From Pseudomonas sp. GOM6 (GTDB lineage Bacteria > Pseudomonadota > Gammaproteobacteria > Pseudomonadales > Pseudomonadaceae), in contig NZ_JARPUS010000012.1 in NCBI RefSeq assembly GCF_029537485.1, positions 1-64,000 on the forward strand: a DNA stretch of 64,000 nt, read 5' to 3'. The notes beneath the pieces were generated by a model, which made no database searches, was not told the DNA's origin, and saw only the letters and a list, made by a program, of their open reading frames with translations. The position numbers and the translations under genes are program-made. Numbering within the stretch: position 1 is the stretch's first letter; each line of letters begins with the position of its first letter. This document shows, piece by piece, positions 27,471-38,736 of this stretch.

Positions 27471-29240
27471 ATGTGCGGAATCGCTGGAGAAATACGCTTC
27501 GACCAACGCCCGGCCGACCTGGCCGCTATCGAGAAAATCACTCATCACCTGGCCCCTCGCGGCCCTGACGCCTGTGGCTTCCACAGCAGCGGGCAGATGG
27601 CCTTCGGCCACCGCCGCCTGAAGATCATGGATCTGGAGCCTGCCTCCGGCCAGCCCATGATTGATCACCAGCTGGGCTTGACCCTGGTGTTCAACGGCGC
27701 CATCTACAACTACCCCGAGCTGCGCGCCGAACTGCAGGCCCTGGGCTATCAGTTCCACTCAAATGGCGATACCGAGGTGCTGCTCAAGGGCTACCACGCC
27801 TGGGGCGAGAACCTGCTGCCGAAACTCAACGGCATGTTCGCCTTCGCCATCTGGGAGCGCGACCGCGAGCGCCTGTTCATGGCCCGTGACCGCCTCGGCA
27901 TCAAGCCGCTGTACATGAACCAGGATGGCAACCGCCTGCGCTTCGCCTCGACCCTGCCGGCCCTGCTGCAGGGCGGCGGCATCGACACCAGCCTGGACCC
28001 CGTGGCGCTCAACCACTACCTGAACTTCCATGCCGTGGTGCCTGCACCGCGCACCCTGCTCAGTGGCGTGGAAAAACTGCCGCCAGCCACCTGGCTGCGC
28101 GTCGAGGCCGACGGCCGCCGCGAACAGCATTGCTGGTGGCAACTGCAGTTCGGTCCGCAGCGTGACGAAGTGCCGTACGAGCTGAACGACTGGCGCGACC
28201 TGGTGCTCGACGGACTGCGCCAAGCGGTAAGCATCCGCCAGCGCGCCGCCGTGGATGTTGGCGTGCTGCTCTCCGGCGGGGTGGACTCCAGCCTGCTGGT
28301 CGGTCTGCTGCGCGAGGCCGGGGTCGACAACCTCTCGACCTTCTCCATCGGCTTCGAGGATGCCGGCGGCGAGCGCGGCGACGAGTTCCACTACTCCGAC
28401 CTGATCGCCAACCACTATGGCACCCGCCACCATCAGCTGCGCATCGGCGAGCACGAGATCATCGAACGCCTGCCCGAGGCCTTCCGCGCCATGAGCGAGC
28501 CGATGGTCAGCCACGACTGCATCGCCTTCTATCTGCTGTCGCGGGAAGTGTCCAAGCACTGCAAGGTGGTGCAGAGCGGCCAGGGCGCGGATGAGCTGTT
28601 CGCCGGCTATCACTGGTATCCGCAGGTGGACGGTGCCCAGGATGCCTTCGCCGCCTACCGCAAGGCGTTCTTCGACCGCGACCACGCCGAGCTGCTGGAA
28701 ACCCTGCAGCGCAAGTGGCAGGGCGAGGACTGGGCCGGCGAGTTCGTCCGCGAGCACTTCGCCATGCCGGGCGCCGCCGCGCCGGTGGACAAGGCTCTGC
28801 GTCTGGACAGCACCATCATGCTGGTCGACGACCCGGTCAAGCGGGTCGACAACATGACCATGGCCTGGGGCCTGGAGGCCCGCGTGCCGTTCCTCGACTA
28901 CCGCCTGGTCGAGCTGTCGGCACGCATCCCGGCCCGCTTCAAGCTGCCCGACGGCGGCAAGCAGGTACTCAAGGAAGCGGCGCGCCAGGTCATCCCCCAT
29001 GAGGTGATCGACCGTCCCAAAGGCTATTTCCCGGTGCCCGGCCTCAAGCACCTGGAAGGCGCCACCCTGGGCTGGGTACGTGACCTGCTGCTCGACCCCA
29101 GCCAGGATCGCGGCTTGTTCGAGCCGGCCATGCTCGACCGCCTGCTCAGCGATCCACGTGGTCAGCTCACTCCCCTGCGTGGCTCCAAGTTGTGGCAGTT
29201 GGCCGCGCTCAATCTCTGGCTCAGCGAACACGGACTCTAG
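27471..29240 (+). CDS. N-acetylglutaminylglutamine amidotransferase (asparagine synthase-like)
   Basis: The 589-residue enzyme has an N-terminal class II glutamine amidotransferase domain with nucleophile C2 (MCGIAGEIRF) and a C-terminal asparagine-synthetase domain with the PP-loop LLSGGVDSSLLVG. With the adjacent Ngg synthetase and M42 peptidase it forms the NAGGN cluster, which makes the osmolyte N-acetylglutaminylglutamine amide. This protein supplies the terminal amide. AAGGA precedes the start. Sequence alone would also allow a general AsnB; the neighbours make the assignment. Confidence 0.93.
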   Translation: MCGIAGEIRFDQRPADLAAIEKITHHLAPRGPDACGFHSSGQMAFGHRRLKIMDLEPASGQPMIDHQLGLTLVFNGAIYNYPELRAELQALGYQFHSNGDTEVLLKGYHAWGENLLPKLNGMFAFAIWERDRERLFMARDRLGIKPLYMNQDGNRLRFASTLPALLQGGGIDTSLDPVALNHYLNFHAVVPAPRTLLSGVEKLPPATWLRVEADGRREQHCWWQLQFGPQRDEVPYELNDWRDLVLDGLRQAVSIRQRAAVDVGVLLSGGVDSSLLVGLLREAGVDNLSTFSIGFEDAGGERGDEFHYSDLIANHYGTRHHQLRIGEHEIIERLPEAFRAMSEPMVSHDCIAFYLLSREVSKHCKVVQSGQGADELFAGYHWYPQVDGAQDAFAAYRKAFFDRDHAELLETLQRKWQGEDWAGEFVREHFAMPGAAAPVDKALRLDSTIMLVDDPVKRVDNMTMAWGLEARVPFLDYRLVELSARIPARFKLPDGGKQVLKEAARQVIPHEVIDRPKGYFPVPGLKHLEGATLGWVRDLLLDPSQDRGLFEPAMLDRLLSDPRGQLTPLRGSKLWQLAALNLWLSEHGL

Positions 29241-29287
29241 GGCTGTCTCAGCCCTGGACCGCAAGACAACGACCAAGGAGCTTCACC

Positions 29288-31024
29288 ATGCGCGCCACTG
29301 CCTACAACCAACGCCTGCTGCGCGGCCAACCGCCGTCTTATCAGCGTCTGCAGGCTCACCTGGCCAAGGACGGAACCGAACAGGGCCAGCCGCAGCATAT
29401 CCACTGCGGCTGGGGCCGCCTGCTGATCGGCCAGACCTACCCGGATGCCGCCGCCCTGGCCGCCGAACTGCTCAACGAGCGCCCCGGTGAGCGCGACATC
29501 GCGCTGTACGTGGCCGCGCCGCAACAGGTGCTGGCCCAGGCGCCGCAGCAGCTGTTCCTCGACCCGTCCGATACCCTGCGCCTGTGGTTCACCGACTACC
29601 GCCCGGCACACCGAAGCTTCCGCGGCTTCCAGATCCGCCGGGTGCAGAACGAAGCCGACTGGGAGGCGGTCAACCGCCTGTACCTGCAGCGCGGCATGCT
29701 GCCGGTCGACGTCGAGCACCTCACTCCGCGCGAGGAAGGCGGCCCCAGCTACTGGCTGGCCGAGGACGAGAGCAGCGGCCAGATCATCGGTACGGTGATG
29801 GGCCTCAACCACCTCAAGGCCTTTGCCGACCCGGAAGGCGGCAGCAGCCTGTGGTGCCTGGCCGTGGCACCGGACTGCCAGCGCCCGGGCGTGGGCGAGG
29901 CGCTGGTGCGCCACCTGATCGAGCACTGCATGAGCCGCGGCCTGAGCTATCTCGACCTGTCGGTGCTGCACGACAACCTGCAGGCCAAGGCGCTGTACGC
30001 CAAGCTGGGCTTTCGCGACCTGCAGACCTTCGCCATCAAGCGCCGCAACGGTATCAACCAGGCACTGTTCCTCGGCCCAGGCCCGGAGGCGGAGCTCAAC
30101 CCCTACGCGAAAATCATCGTTGACGAGGCCCAGCGCCGCGGCATCGACGTGCAAGTGACCGACGCCGAAGCCGGCCTGTTCACCCTCAGCCAGGGCGGAC
30201 GGCGCATTCGCTGCCGCGAGTCGCTGTCGGACCTGACCAGCGCCGTCAGCATGACCCTGTGCCAGGACAAGCGCCTGACTCACCGCGCCTTTGCCCGCGC
30301 CGGCCTAAGCCAGCCAGCCCAGCGCCTGGCGGGTAATACCGAGAGCAATGCCGCCTTTCTCGCCGAACACGGCAGCGTGGTGGTCAAGCCGGTGGATGGC
30401 GAACAGGGCCAGGGCGTTGCGGTCGACCTGCGCGGCCACGAGGAACTGGAAGAAGCCATCGCCCGTGCCCGCCAGTTCGACAGCCGTGTACTGCTGGAAA
30501 GCTATCACCCAGGCTTCGACCTGCGCATCGTGGTGATCGGCTATGAAGTGGTTGCCGCGGCCATTCGCCATCCGGCCACCGTGGTCGGCGATGGTGTGCA
30601 CAGCATCGGCGCGCTGATCGAAACCCAGAGCCGCCGTCGTCAGGCGGCCACGGGCGGCGAGAGCCGCATCCCGCTGGACGCCGAAACCCAGCGCACCCTG
30701 CATGATGCCGGCTACGACTACTCCAGCGTGCTGGAGGCCGGGCAGCGCCTGGCCGTGCGCAAGACGGCCAACCTGCACACTGGCGGCACCCTGGAAGATG
30801 TCACGGCCATTCTCCACCCAACACTGGCCGATGCCGCGGTGAAAGCGGCACGCGCCCTGGAAATCCCGGTAGTCGGCCTGGACCTGCTGGTGCCGGCAGC
30901 CGACCAGCCCGAGTACGTGCTGATCGAGGCCAACGAACGGGTCGGCCTGGCCAACCACGAGCCGCAGCCAACCGCCGAACGCTTCGTCGATCTGCTGTTC
31001 CCGCTCAGCCGCCTGCACCCCTGA
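29288..31024 (+). CDS. ngg: N-acetylglutaminylglutamine synthetase (GNAT + ATP-grasp)
   Basis: The product (578 aa) fuses a GNAT acetyltransferase domain (about 100-265; acetyl-CoA loop around LAVAPDCQRPGVGEALVRHL) to an ATP-grasp ligase (about 290-578; SVVVKPVDGEQGQGVAVDL and VLIEANERVG). It acetylates and ligates glutamine residues to build the dipeptide amidated by the preceding enzyme. The start at MRATAYNQRLL follows AAGGAGCTTCACC; the frame is open further upstream, into the preceding gene, without a ribosome site. Confidence 0.93.
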   Translation: MRATAYNQRLLRGQPPSYQRLQAHLAKDGTEQGQPQHIHCGWGRLLIGQTYPDAAALAAELLNERPGERDIALYVAAPQQVLAQAPQQLFLDPSDTLRLWFTDYRPAHRSFRGFQIRRVQNEADWEAVNRLYLQRGMLPVDVEHLTPREEGGPSYWLAEDESSGQIIGTVMGLNHLKAFADPEGGSSLWCLAVAPDCQRPGVGEALVRHLIEHCMSRGLSYLDLSVLHDNLQAKALYAKLGFRDLQTFAIKRRNGINQALFLGPGPEAELNPYAKIIVDEAQRRGIDVQVTDAEAGLFTLSQGGRRIRCRESLSDLTSAVSMTLCQDKRLTHRAFARAGLSQPAQRLAGNTESNAAFLAEHGSVVVKPVDGEQGQGVAVDLRGHEELEEAIARARQFDSRVLLESYHPGFDLRIVVIGYEVVAAAIRHPATVVGDGVHSIGALIETQSRRRQAATGGESRIPLDAETQRTLHDAGYDYSSVLEAGQRLAVRKTANLHTGGTLEDVTAILHPTLADAAVKAARALEIPVVGLDLLVPAADQPEYVLIEANERVGLANHEPQPTAERFVDLLFPLSRLHP

Positions 31025-31075
31025 ATACTCCCCCGCTCCCGGCCGGGAGCGGGACTGCATCCTTGAGGAGCTGCC

Positions 31076-32272
31076 ATGTCGCAACTGCCCGAACCCGATC
31101 TTGCCTACCTGCGCCAGGTGCTGCTGGAAATGCTGGCCATACCCAGCCCTACCGGTTTTACCGACACCATCGTGCGCTATGTTGCCGAACGCCTGAACGA
31201 GCTGGGCATCCCCTATGAACTGACCCGCCGCGGCACCATCCGCGCGACGCTCAAGGGCAAGCGCTACAGCCCGGACCGTGCCGTGTCGGCGCACCTCGAC
31301 ACCATCGGCGCCAGCGTGCGCGGCATCCAGGACAATGGTCGCCTGAGTCTGGCGCCAGTCGGCTGCTGGTCGAGCCGCTTCGCCGAGGGCAGCCGGGTCA
31401 GCCTGTTCACCGACAAGGGCGTGCTGCGTGGCAGCGTGCTGCCGCTGCTGGCCTCCGGGCATGCCTTCAATACCGCAGTGGATCAGCTGCCAGTCAGCTG
31501 GGACCATATCGAATTGCGCCTCGACGCCGTCACCGAAAGCCGTGCACAGACCATCGAACTGGGCGTCGAGGTCGGTGACTTCATCGCCTTCGACCCGCTG
31601 CCGGAGTTCACCGAAAGCGGTTACATCAGCTCGCGCCATCTGGACGACAAGGCTGGCGCGGCCGCCCTGCTCACCGCGCTCAAGGGCGTGGTGGAAAGTG
31701 GCCTGGAGCCGGCCATCGACTGCCACCCGCTGTTCACCATCACCGAGGAAGTCGGTTCCGGCGCCGCCGCCGCCCTGCCCTGGGATGTCAGCGAGTTCGT
31801 CGGCATCGACATCGCCCCGGCCGCGCCTGGCCAGCAATCCAGCGAGCATGCGGTGAGCGTGGCCATGCAGGACTCCGGCGGGCCCTACGACTACCACCTG
31901 TCGCGCCACTTGCTGAAACTGGCCGCCGAGCAGGACATCCCGGTACGTCGCGATCTGTTCCGCTACTACCACAGCGATGCGCAATCGGCGGTGACCGCCG
32001 GCCATGACATCCGTACCGCGCTGCTGGCTTTCGGCTGCGACGCCACCCATGGCTACGAGCGCACCCATATCGACAGTCTGGCTGCCTTGAGCCGCCTGCT
32101 CGGGGCCTATCTGCTCAGCCCGCCGGTGTTCGCCAGCGACGCGCAACCGGCCAAGGAACAGTCACTGGAGCGCTTCAGCCACCAGATCGAGCACGATACG
32201 CAACTGGGCAGCGATACCCAGGTGCCGAGCATCGAGAGCGTACTGGGTACCCGACCACCGGCTGGCGACTGA
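31076..32272 (+). CDS. NAGGN-system M42-family peptidase
   Basis: The 398-residue protein is an M42 aminopeptidase-like metallohydrolase. Candidate metal and catalytic residues are in SAHLDTIGA, LDDKAGAAALL, TEEVGSGAA, GIDIAPAAP and THGYERTH. It is the conserved third gene of the NAGGN osmoprotectant cluster, where it may turn over the dipeptide or a precursor. TTGAGGAGCTGCC gives a strong ribosome site. It follows ngg by about 50 bases and likely shares its transcript. Confidence 0.92.
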   Translation: MSQLPEPDLAYLRQVLLEMLAIPSPTGFTDTIVRYVAERLNELGIPYELTRRGTIRATLKGKRYSPDRAVSAHLDTIGASVRGIQDNGRLSLAPVGCWSSRFAEGSRVSLFTDKGVLRGSVLPLLASGHAFNTAVDQLPVSWDHIELRLDAVTESRAQTIELGVEVGDFIAFDPLPEFTESGYISSRHLDDKAGAAALLTALKGVVESGLEPAIDCHPLFTITEEVGSGAAAALPWDVSEFVGIDIAPAAPGQQSSEHAVSVAMQDSGGPYDYHLSRHLLKLAAEQDIPVRRDLFRYYHSDAQSAVTAGHDIRTALLAFGCDATHGYERTHIDSLAALSRLLGAYLLSPPVFASDAQPAKEQSLERFSHQIEHDTQLGSDTQVPSIESVLGTRPPAGD

Positions 32273-32364
32273 ATCGGCAGGCTGACCGGCAAGCCCCTTG
32301 ATGGCAACTCGACATCTGCGTAATAGTGCGGGCAATAATTATTAGAAGCCCTGAAGGTCGGCCA

Positions 32365-35118
<2,754 letters not shown>

Positions 35119-35145
35119 CATGCCCAGCCGCCAACAGGAGCCACC

Positions 35146-35376
35146 ATGCTGATCCCCCACCAGATGCTCGAAGCCGAAACCCTGACCCGCCTGCTGGAAG
35201 ACTTCGTCACCCGGGAAGGCACCGACAACGGCGACGACACGCCACTGGCCACCCGCGTGGAGCGGGCGCGCCAGGCGCTGGAAAAAGGCCAGGCCGTGAT
35301 CGTCTTCGACCCGGACAGCCAGCAATGCCAGCTGGCGCTACGCGAGGAAGTGCCGCGGGAGTGGCTGGAGGACTAG
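35146..35376 (+). CDS. YheU/UPF0270 family protein
   Basis: The 76-residue acidic protein starts [27 protein letters not shown], the conserved N-terminus of the YheU (UPF0270) family, whose function is unknown. A good ribosome site (CAGGAGCCACC) precedes the ATG. It follows the hybrid kinase by about 27 bases on the same strand. Its stop TAG is the same CTAG used as the stop of the convergent ynfA-type gene. Confidence 0.88.
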   Translation: MLIPHQMLEAETLTRLLEDFVTREGTDNGDDTPLATRVERARQALEKGQAVIVFDPDSQQCQLALREEVPREWLED

Positions 35377-35705
35377 TGACTGGTGAAGCGCGGGCCAAAC
35401 AGAATGATTGAGGCGCCGACCAGGCACAGCGTCGCGCCCAACCAGTCCGACAGCAGCGGTCGGGTACGCTCTATCAGCCCCAGCCAGAGCAGCGAAGCCA
35501 CGATGTAAACCCCGCCGTAGGCGGCATAGGCGCGCCCGGCATAGGTCGCCTCGATGCGGGTCAGCAGCAGGGCGAATACGGTCAGGCTGAGCAGAGCCGG
35601 CGCAATCCACCAGGCACTCTTGCCCAGACGCAGCCACATCCAGAAGGCATAGCAGCCGGCGATCTCGAACAGCGCAGCGAGAAAGAACCACAGGTAGTTG
35701 AGCAT
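35373..35705 (-). CDS. YnfA/UPF0060 small membrane protein
   Basis: The 110-residue protein has four hydrophobic helices, resembling a small multidrug-resistance-type fold. Family-typical segments are [36 protein letters not shown] and [20 protein letters not shown]. Its function is unproven. The ATG at 35705 follows GGGGAGAGTA. An in-frame GTG four codons upstream is less likely. It lies 12 bases after the stop of the hypothetical gene upstream and probably forms a two-gene unit with it. Confidence 0.88.
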   Translation of the reverse strand: MLNYLWFFLAALFEIAGCYAFWMWLRLGKSAWWIAPALLSLTVFALLLTRIEATYAGRAYAAYGGVYIVASLLWLGLIERTRPLLSDWLGATLCLVGASIILFGPRFTSH

Positions 35706-35717
35706 TACTCTCCCCAC

Positions 35718-36146
35718 TCAGCCACGCAGGCTGCCCTCGCGCTCCCACACGCAACGCACCCGCAGATCGCTTTCCTGCGGGGTGTGAAAACCGCTCTCGG
35801 ACTCCCAGCGGAAGGTGTGCATGCCGTTCAGCTCGGTTTCCAGGTGCACCACCGCGTTGGCCCAGTACAGGCGCTTGAGCAGTGTCTCGAACGCCTTCAC
35901 CCACAGGCTCCACTCGTATTCGATGGCCTGGTAGCTGGCGCCGAAGTGGATGACCTGGGTCTGGTACAGGCCCTCGCCCTCACCATTGCAAAAGGAAAAC
36001 ATCTCGCGCCCGAGAAAGGGCCAGGCCTCTCCCTGAGGTAGCTGCGCCAGGACGCGCTGGTTGCTGGCACGGCGCAACAGGCACTGCTCGCGGTCGGCAG
36101 ACGGCCAGTCGCGGATGCAGCCATAGACGATGGATTCGGACTCCAC
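35718..36146 (-). CDS. Hypothetical cytosolic protein (GTG start)
   Basis: I do not recognise the family. The 142-residue product is acidic and rich in Trp, Tyr and His, with no signal peptide or membrane helix. Its C-terminus (ESDLRVRCVWEREGSLRG) and FHTPQESD pieces suggest a beta-rich domain. The start appears to be GTG, with GGAG seven bases upstream (CTGGAGTACCCGC). It is followed within 13 bases by the ynfA-type gene. MITE-like element B lies just upstream of its promoter region. Confidence 0.68.
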   Translation of the reverse strand: MESESIVYGCIRDWPSADREQCLLRRASNQRVLAQLPQGEAWPFLGREMFSFCNGEGEGLYQTQVIHFGASYQAIEYEWSLWVKAFETLLKRLYWANAVVHLETELNGMHTFRWESESGFHTPQESDLRVRCVWEREGSLRG

Positions 36147-36216
36147 GCGGGTACTCCAGAAAGTGCAGGCTGCCTTCTAACACAGGGGTAGCCCGCTGCA
36201 AAGGAACCAGTCCCTA

Positions 36217-36360
36217 AGAACCTGTTCACGATCTGCTGCGCGTCGGCTAAACGGCGTTGAAAACAGCCTCGGGCTGCTCATTTACCACTCGTAAACTCCG
36301 CGCCCTCGGCCGGTTTTCGCCGCCGTTTATCTCTAGCTCGCGAGATCGTGAACAGGTTCT
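36217..36360. mobile_element. MITE-like element B with 18-bp terminal inverted repeats
   Basis: Perfect 18-base ends (AGAACCTGTTCACGATCT and complement) enclose about 144 bases. The inner arms continue to pair imperfectly: AAACGGCG with CGCCGTTT and GAAAAC with GTTTTC, so the whole element can fold into one long hairpin. TAA flanks both sides of the GAACCTG...CAGGTTC core, consistent with a 3-bp TNA-type target duplication. It has no coding capacity. Its right end supplies the first bases of the stop codon of the MFS gene. It is unrelated in sequence to element A. Confidence 0.78.
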
Positions 36361-37519
36361 AAGTCGGCTGTTTCGGCGGGCGCAGCGCCCAGGCCAGCAC
36401 GCTCATCAGCACGCCCATGCCGGTCAGCGCCATGAAAGGTACCTGGTAGTTACCTGCAAGATCACGCCCCAATCCCGTCAGGATCGGCGCCAGGCAGCCC
36501 AGGCTGTAGCCAGCAAACAGCATCATTGCCGTCCAGCGGCTGACCGCCAGCGGCGACTGTACCTCGTACAGCGGCAAGACCAGGGACAAGGCAAACGAAC
36601 CACTCAGGGCGAAGCCCATCAGCACGGCCCATACCTCGGGCAGCCAGCTGGGGACGAAGGTGATCATGCACAGGCTCAGCGTCAGGCTGAGGCTGCACGC
36701 CACCAGCAAGGGTTGGCGGATAGCGAAGCGCTGCGCCAGCCAGGGTAGCAGCCAGGCGCTGGGCAGGCCTACCAGCATGAACAGGCTGAACAGTGCATTG
36801 CTGTGCAGCACGCTAAGCCCGGCCTCGTGGTAACGGGCCACCAGCCAGGTGGCCAGGGTGTAGAAAAAGCCAGCCTGGATGGCGAAGAAGCCGGTGACCA
36901 GCCAGGCACGCGGCACGCGCCAGGGTAAGCCCTGCTGCTCCCCGGCATTGGCGCTCTCCGGCTGGCTCGGCACCCGCAGCCAGAGCACGAACGCCAGCAG
37001 GGCCGGTACGCACCAGGCGGCCAGGCCAAGGCTCCAGTCACCGCCCACGCCGTGGGTTAGCGGCGCGGTCAGCACCGCGCCACTGGCGCCACCAATGGCC
37101 ATGCTGAAGGAATACCAGCCCACCACCTTGCCCACCCGCTCGCGAAAATGACGTTTGATAAAGCCGGACAACAACGGGCCGGCAATGGCAATACCCGCGC
37201 CCAACAGCACGGCACTGCCGATCAACACCACGGAAACATGCCCACCCAGACGGGCCAGCAGGGACAGCGCAATCAGCGCCAGGCAGGCGGCAATGGTCCG
37301 CTCCAGGCCGAAGCGCAGCGCCAGGCGCGGCGCCAGCGGTGCGAGCAGCCCCATGCACAGCACCGGCAGGGCAGTGGTCAGGCTGACCAGGCTGCGGCTG
37401 AGGGACAGTTCATTGGCGATGCGCTCGATCAGCGGCGCAAAGGAGGTGATGCCAGGGCGCAGATTGATGGCAGCCAGCACCAGCGCCAGCATCAACAGAG
37501 CGGGAGAAAAGGGCTTCAC
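36359..37519 (-). CDS. MFS transporter, CynX/NimT type (GTG start)
   Basis: The 386-residue protein has twelve hydrophobic helices. The N-terminal LVLAAINLRPGITSFAPLI segment is typical of the CynX/NimT (cyanate/nitroimidazole) MFS subgroup; the true substrate is unknown. The start is GTG at 37519 with GGAG eight bases upstream; another in-frame GTG ten codons earlier lacks a site. The stop codon TAG lies across the right end of MITE-like element B, so the original C-terminus may have been slightly altered by the insertion. Confidence 0.85.
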   Translation of the reverse strand: MKPFSPALLMLALVLAAINLRPGITSFAPLIERIANELSLSRSLVSLTTALPVLCMGLLAPLAPRLALRFGLERTIAACLALIALSLLARLGGHVSVVLIGSAVLLGAGIAIAGPLLSGFIKRHFRERVGKVVGWYSFSMAIGGASGAVLTAPLTHGVGGDWSLGLAAWCVPALLAFVLWLRVPSQPESANAGEQQGLPWRVPRAWLVTGFFAIQAGFFYTLATWLVARYHEAGLSVLHSNALFSLFMLVGLPSAWLLPWLAQRFAIRQPLLVACSLSLTLSLCMITFVPSWLPEVWAVLMGFALSGSFALSLVLPLYEVQSPLAVSRWTAMMLFAGYSLGCLAPILTGLGRDLAGNYQVPFMALTGMGVLMSVLAWALRPPKQPT

Positions 37520-37662
37520 GAAGACTCCGCGGTCACAACGGGCAGTCACCCTACCCCTCTCACCACGAACCGCACAAGATTTCAGCCGAAAAATCTAACT
37601 CATCGGACAGGTTTCAGAGGCCGCCCACAGCCATCTGGATGGCCGCCCCCTAAAGCCAAGGC

Positions 37663-37689
37663 AAAAAAATGGGCGACCGAAGTCGCCCA
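37663..37689 (-). terminator. Intrinsic terminator of ccoM
   Basis: Read on the reverse strand, an 8-bp stem TGGGCGAC/GTCGCCCA closes a UUCG tetraloop and is followed by seven T residues. It lies 31 bases beyond the ccoM stop codon and is the only strong terminator in this gap. Confidence 0.92.
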
Positions 37690-37720
37690 AAATGCCTTGC
37701 GTGCACGGGTGTGGAAAAAC

Positions 37721-37846
37721 TCACTTGGCCTTGATGGCGGCCTTCTTGTGTGAGTCTTTCCAGATGAACAGTCCAACGCCGCCGAAGAAAGCGAGCATCA
37801 GTACTACGGTGCCGATACCGGCGATGACTACTGTGTCGAGAAACAT
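37721..37846 (-). CDS. ccoM: cbb3-type cytochrome oxidase small subunit CcoM
   Basis: This 41-residue single-helix membrane protein begins MFLDTVVIAGIGTVVLM and continues FFGGVGLFIWKDSHKK, closely matching, as I recall it, the CcoM subunit seen in the Pseudomonas stutzeri cbb3 oxidase structure, which stabilises the complex. One transmembrane helix spans about 6-29, followed by a Lys-rich tail. The ribosome site CAGGAGGCCGCC is near ideal. A perfect Anr/FNR box, a correctly spaced -10 and a UUCG-loop terminator make it a complete monocistronic unit. It is short enough to be missed by routine gene calling. Confidence 0.88.
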   Translation of the reverse strand: MFLDTVVIAGIGTVVLMLAFFGGVGLFIWKDSHKKAAIKAK

Positions 37847-37883
37847 GGCGGCCTCCTGTATGAGCCTTGTCTTGCATGGCTAC

Positions 37884-37889
37884 AGACTA
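37884..37889 (-). promoter_or_regulatory. Candidate -10 element of ccoM
   Basis: Reading on the reverse strand, TAGTCT lies at the distance expected for a class II FNR/Anr promoter: with the box centre at -41.5 the start of transcription would be near 37876, placing the -10 at about 37883-37888. The leader would be roughly 30 bases. Confidence 0.6.
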
Positions 37890-37910
37890 TCGGAGGTGCC
37901 GAGGCGGGAA

Positions 37911-37924
37911 TTGATCCGGATCAA
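37911..37924 (-). promoter_or_regulatory. Anr/FNR box upstream of ccoM
   Basis: TTGATCCGGATCAA matches the FNR-family consensus TTGAT-N4-ATCAA at all ten positions. It is symmetrical, but the spacing to the -10 and to ccoM assigns it to that gene. The other flanking gene points the same way and ends 43 bases upstream. Low-oxygen induction of ccoM by Anr is the natural reading. Confidence 0.9.
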
Positions 37925-37966
37925 TATCCGGTGAGGTCGGCGCCGCGACAGGGCGCCGCAGGCAGG

Positions 37967-38122
37967 TCAGCGCTTTTTCTTGGGTTTGGACTTCTTCTTG
38001 CTTTTACCCAGCGGCATGGCCTGCTCGAAGGCCTGACGCATCTCGTCCAGTTTCTTGTCATGCAGGTCGTGGATGCGCTTGCCACGCTCGGCGGCGAAAT
38101 CGATCAGTTTGTCGTCGCTCAT
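37967..38122 (-). CDS. Small protein with lysine-rich tail, linked to alkB
   Basis: The 51-residue product starts MSDDKLIDFAAERGKRIHDLHDKKLDEM and ends in a highly basic tail, KSKKKSKPKKKR. The front half is probably one amphipathic helix. I do not know a named family. It begins two bases after the alkB stop codon, so it is surely co-transcribed and probably coupled. The basic tail would suit nucleic-acid or membrane contact, but this is inference. Confidence 0.75.
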   Translation of the reverse strand: MSDDKLIDFAAERGKRIHDLHDKKLDEMRQAFEQAMPLGKSKKKSKPKKKR

Positions 38123-38124
38123 GC

Positions 38125-38721
38125 TCAGTTCCGGATCAGGCGAAAAGTGAGATTGATGCGCGGCGCCACCGGCGCGCGGGTCTTGGCCACTTGATGCTGC
38201 CAATGATGCTGCGTAGCGCCGGCCATGACCAGTAGTGATCCATGCTCCAGCGTCATGGAGTGCTCGATACGGGTCGCGCCCTTGCGGCGCAGATCGAAAC
38301 GCCGCGCGCCGCCGAGGTTGAGTGAGGCCACCAGCGGATTGCGCCCCAGTTCGACCTCATCATCACTGTGCCAGCCCATCGAGTCCTGGCCGTCGCGGTA
38401 ATAATTGAGCAACACGCCATTGAGGCGCTGACCGACGGCCTGCTCCACCTGCCGGCGGATCTCGCTCAGCAGTGGCGTCCAGGGCAAGGGGTGATGGGTC
38501 AGACCGGAATAGCGATAGCGGGCTTGCGCGTCGCCATACCAGGCCAGCAGACGCGGTACCCGCACATCGCGGCCATGGATATGCAGCAGCGGCTGCTCCC
38601 AGGCGATCTCGTCACGCAGCTGATTGAACCAGGCGTCGGCGCAGGCGGCCGACAACCATTGCGCTCGGTAGCTCAGCTCGGCATCCGCCAGGTTCAGCGG
38701 TTGATCATCGAAAAGGCTCAT
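38125..38721 (-). CDS. AlkB-family 2-oxoglutarate/Fe(II) dioxygenase
   Basis: The 198-residue protein repairs alkylated bases by oxidative demethylation, or a related substrate. Iron ligands H and D are seen in MGWHSDDEVELG, the third His in ATQHHWQHQV, and the 2-oxoglutarate-binding arginines in PRINLTFRL. NYYRDGQDSMGWHSDD is the hallmark segment. Length and sequence fit the AlkB2-like Pseudomonas type that lies near rapA. The ATG follows the upstream hypothetical gene by 15 bases on the same strand. Confidence 0.92.
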   Translation of the reverse strand: MSLFDDQPLNLADAELSYRAQWLSAACADAWFNQLRDEIAWEQPLLHIHGRDVRVPRLLAWYGDAQARYRYSGLTHHPLPWTPLLSEIRRQVEQAVGQRLNGVLLNYYRDGQDSMGWHSDDEVELGRNPLVASLNLGGARRFDLRRKGATRIEHSMTLEHGSLLVMAGATQHHWQHQVAKTRAPVAPRINLTFRLIRN

Positions 38722-38736
38722 GGCAATCGGTGCCGC

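Noticed and set aside
30305..32146. 613-codon reverse frame over ngg and the M42 peptidase gene
   Set aside because: Antisense to two well-supported enzymes; no domain seen.
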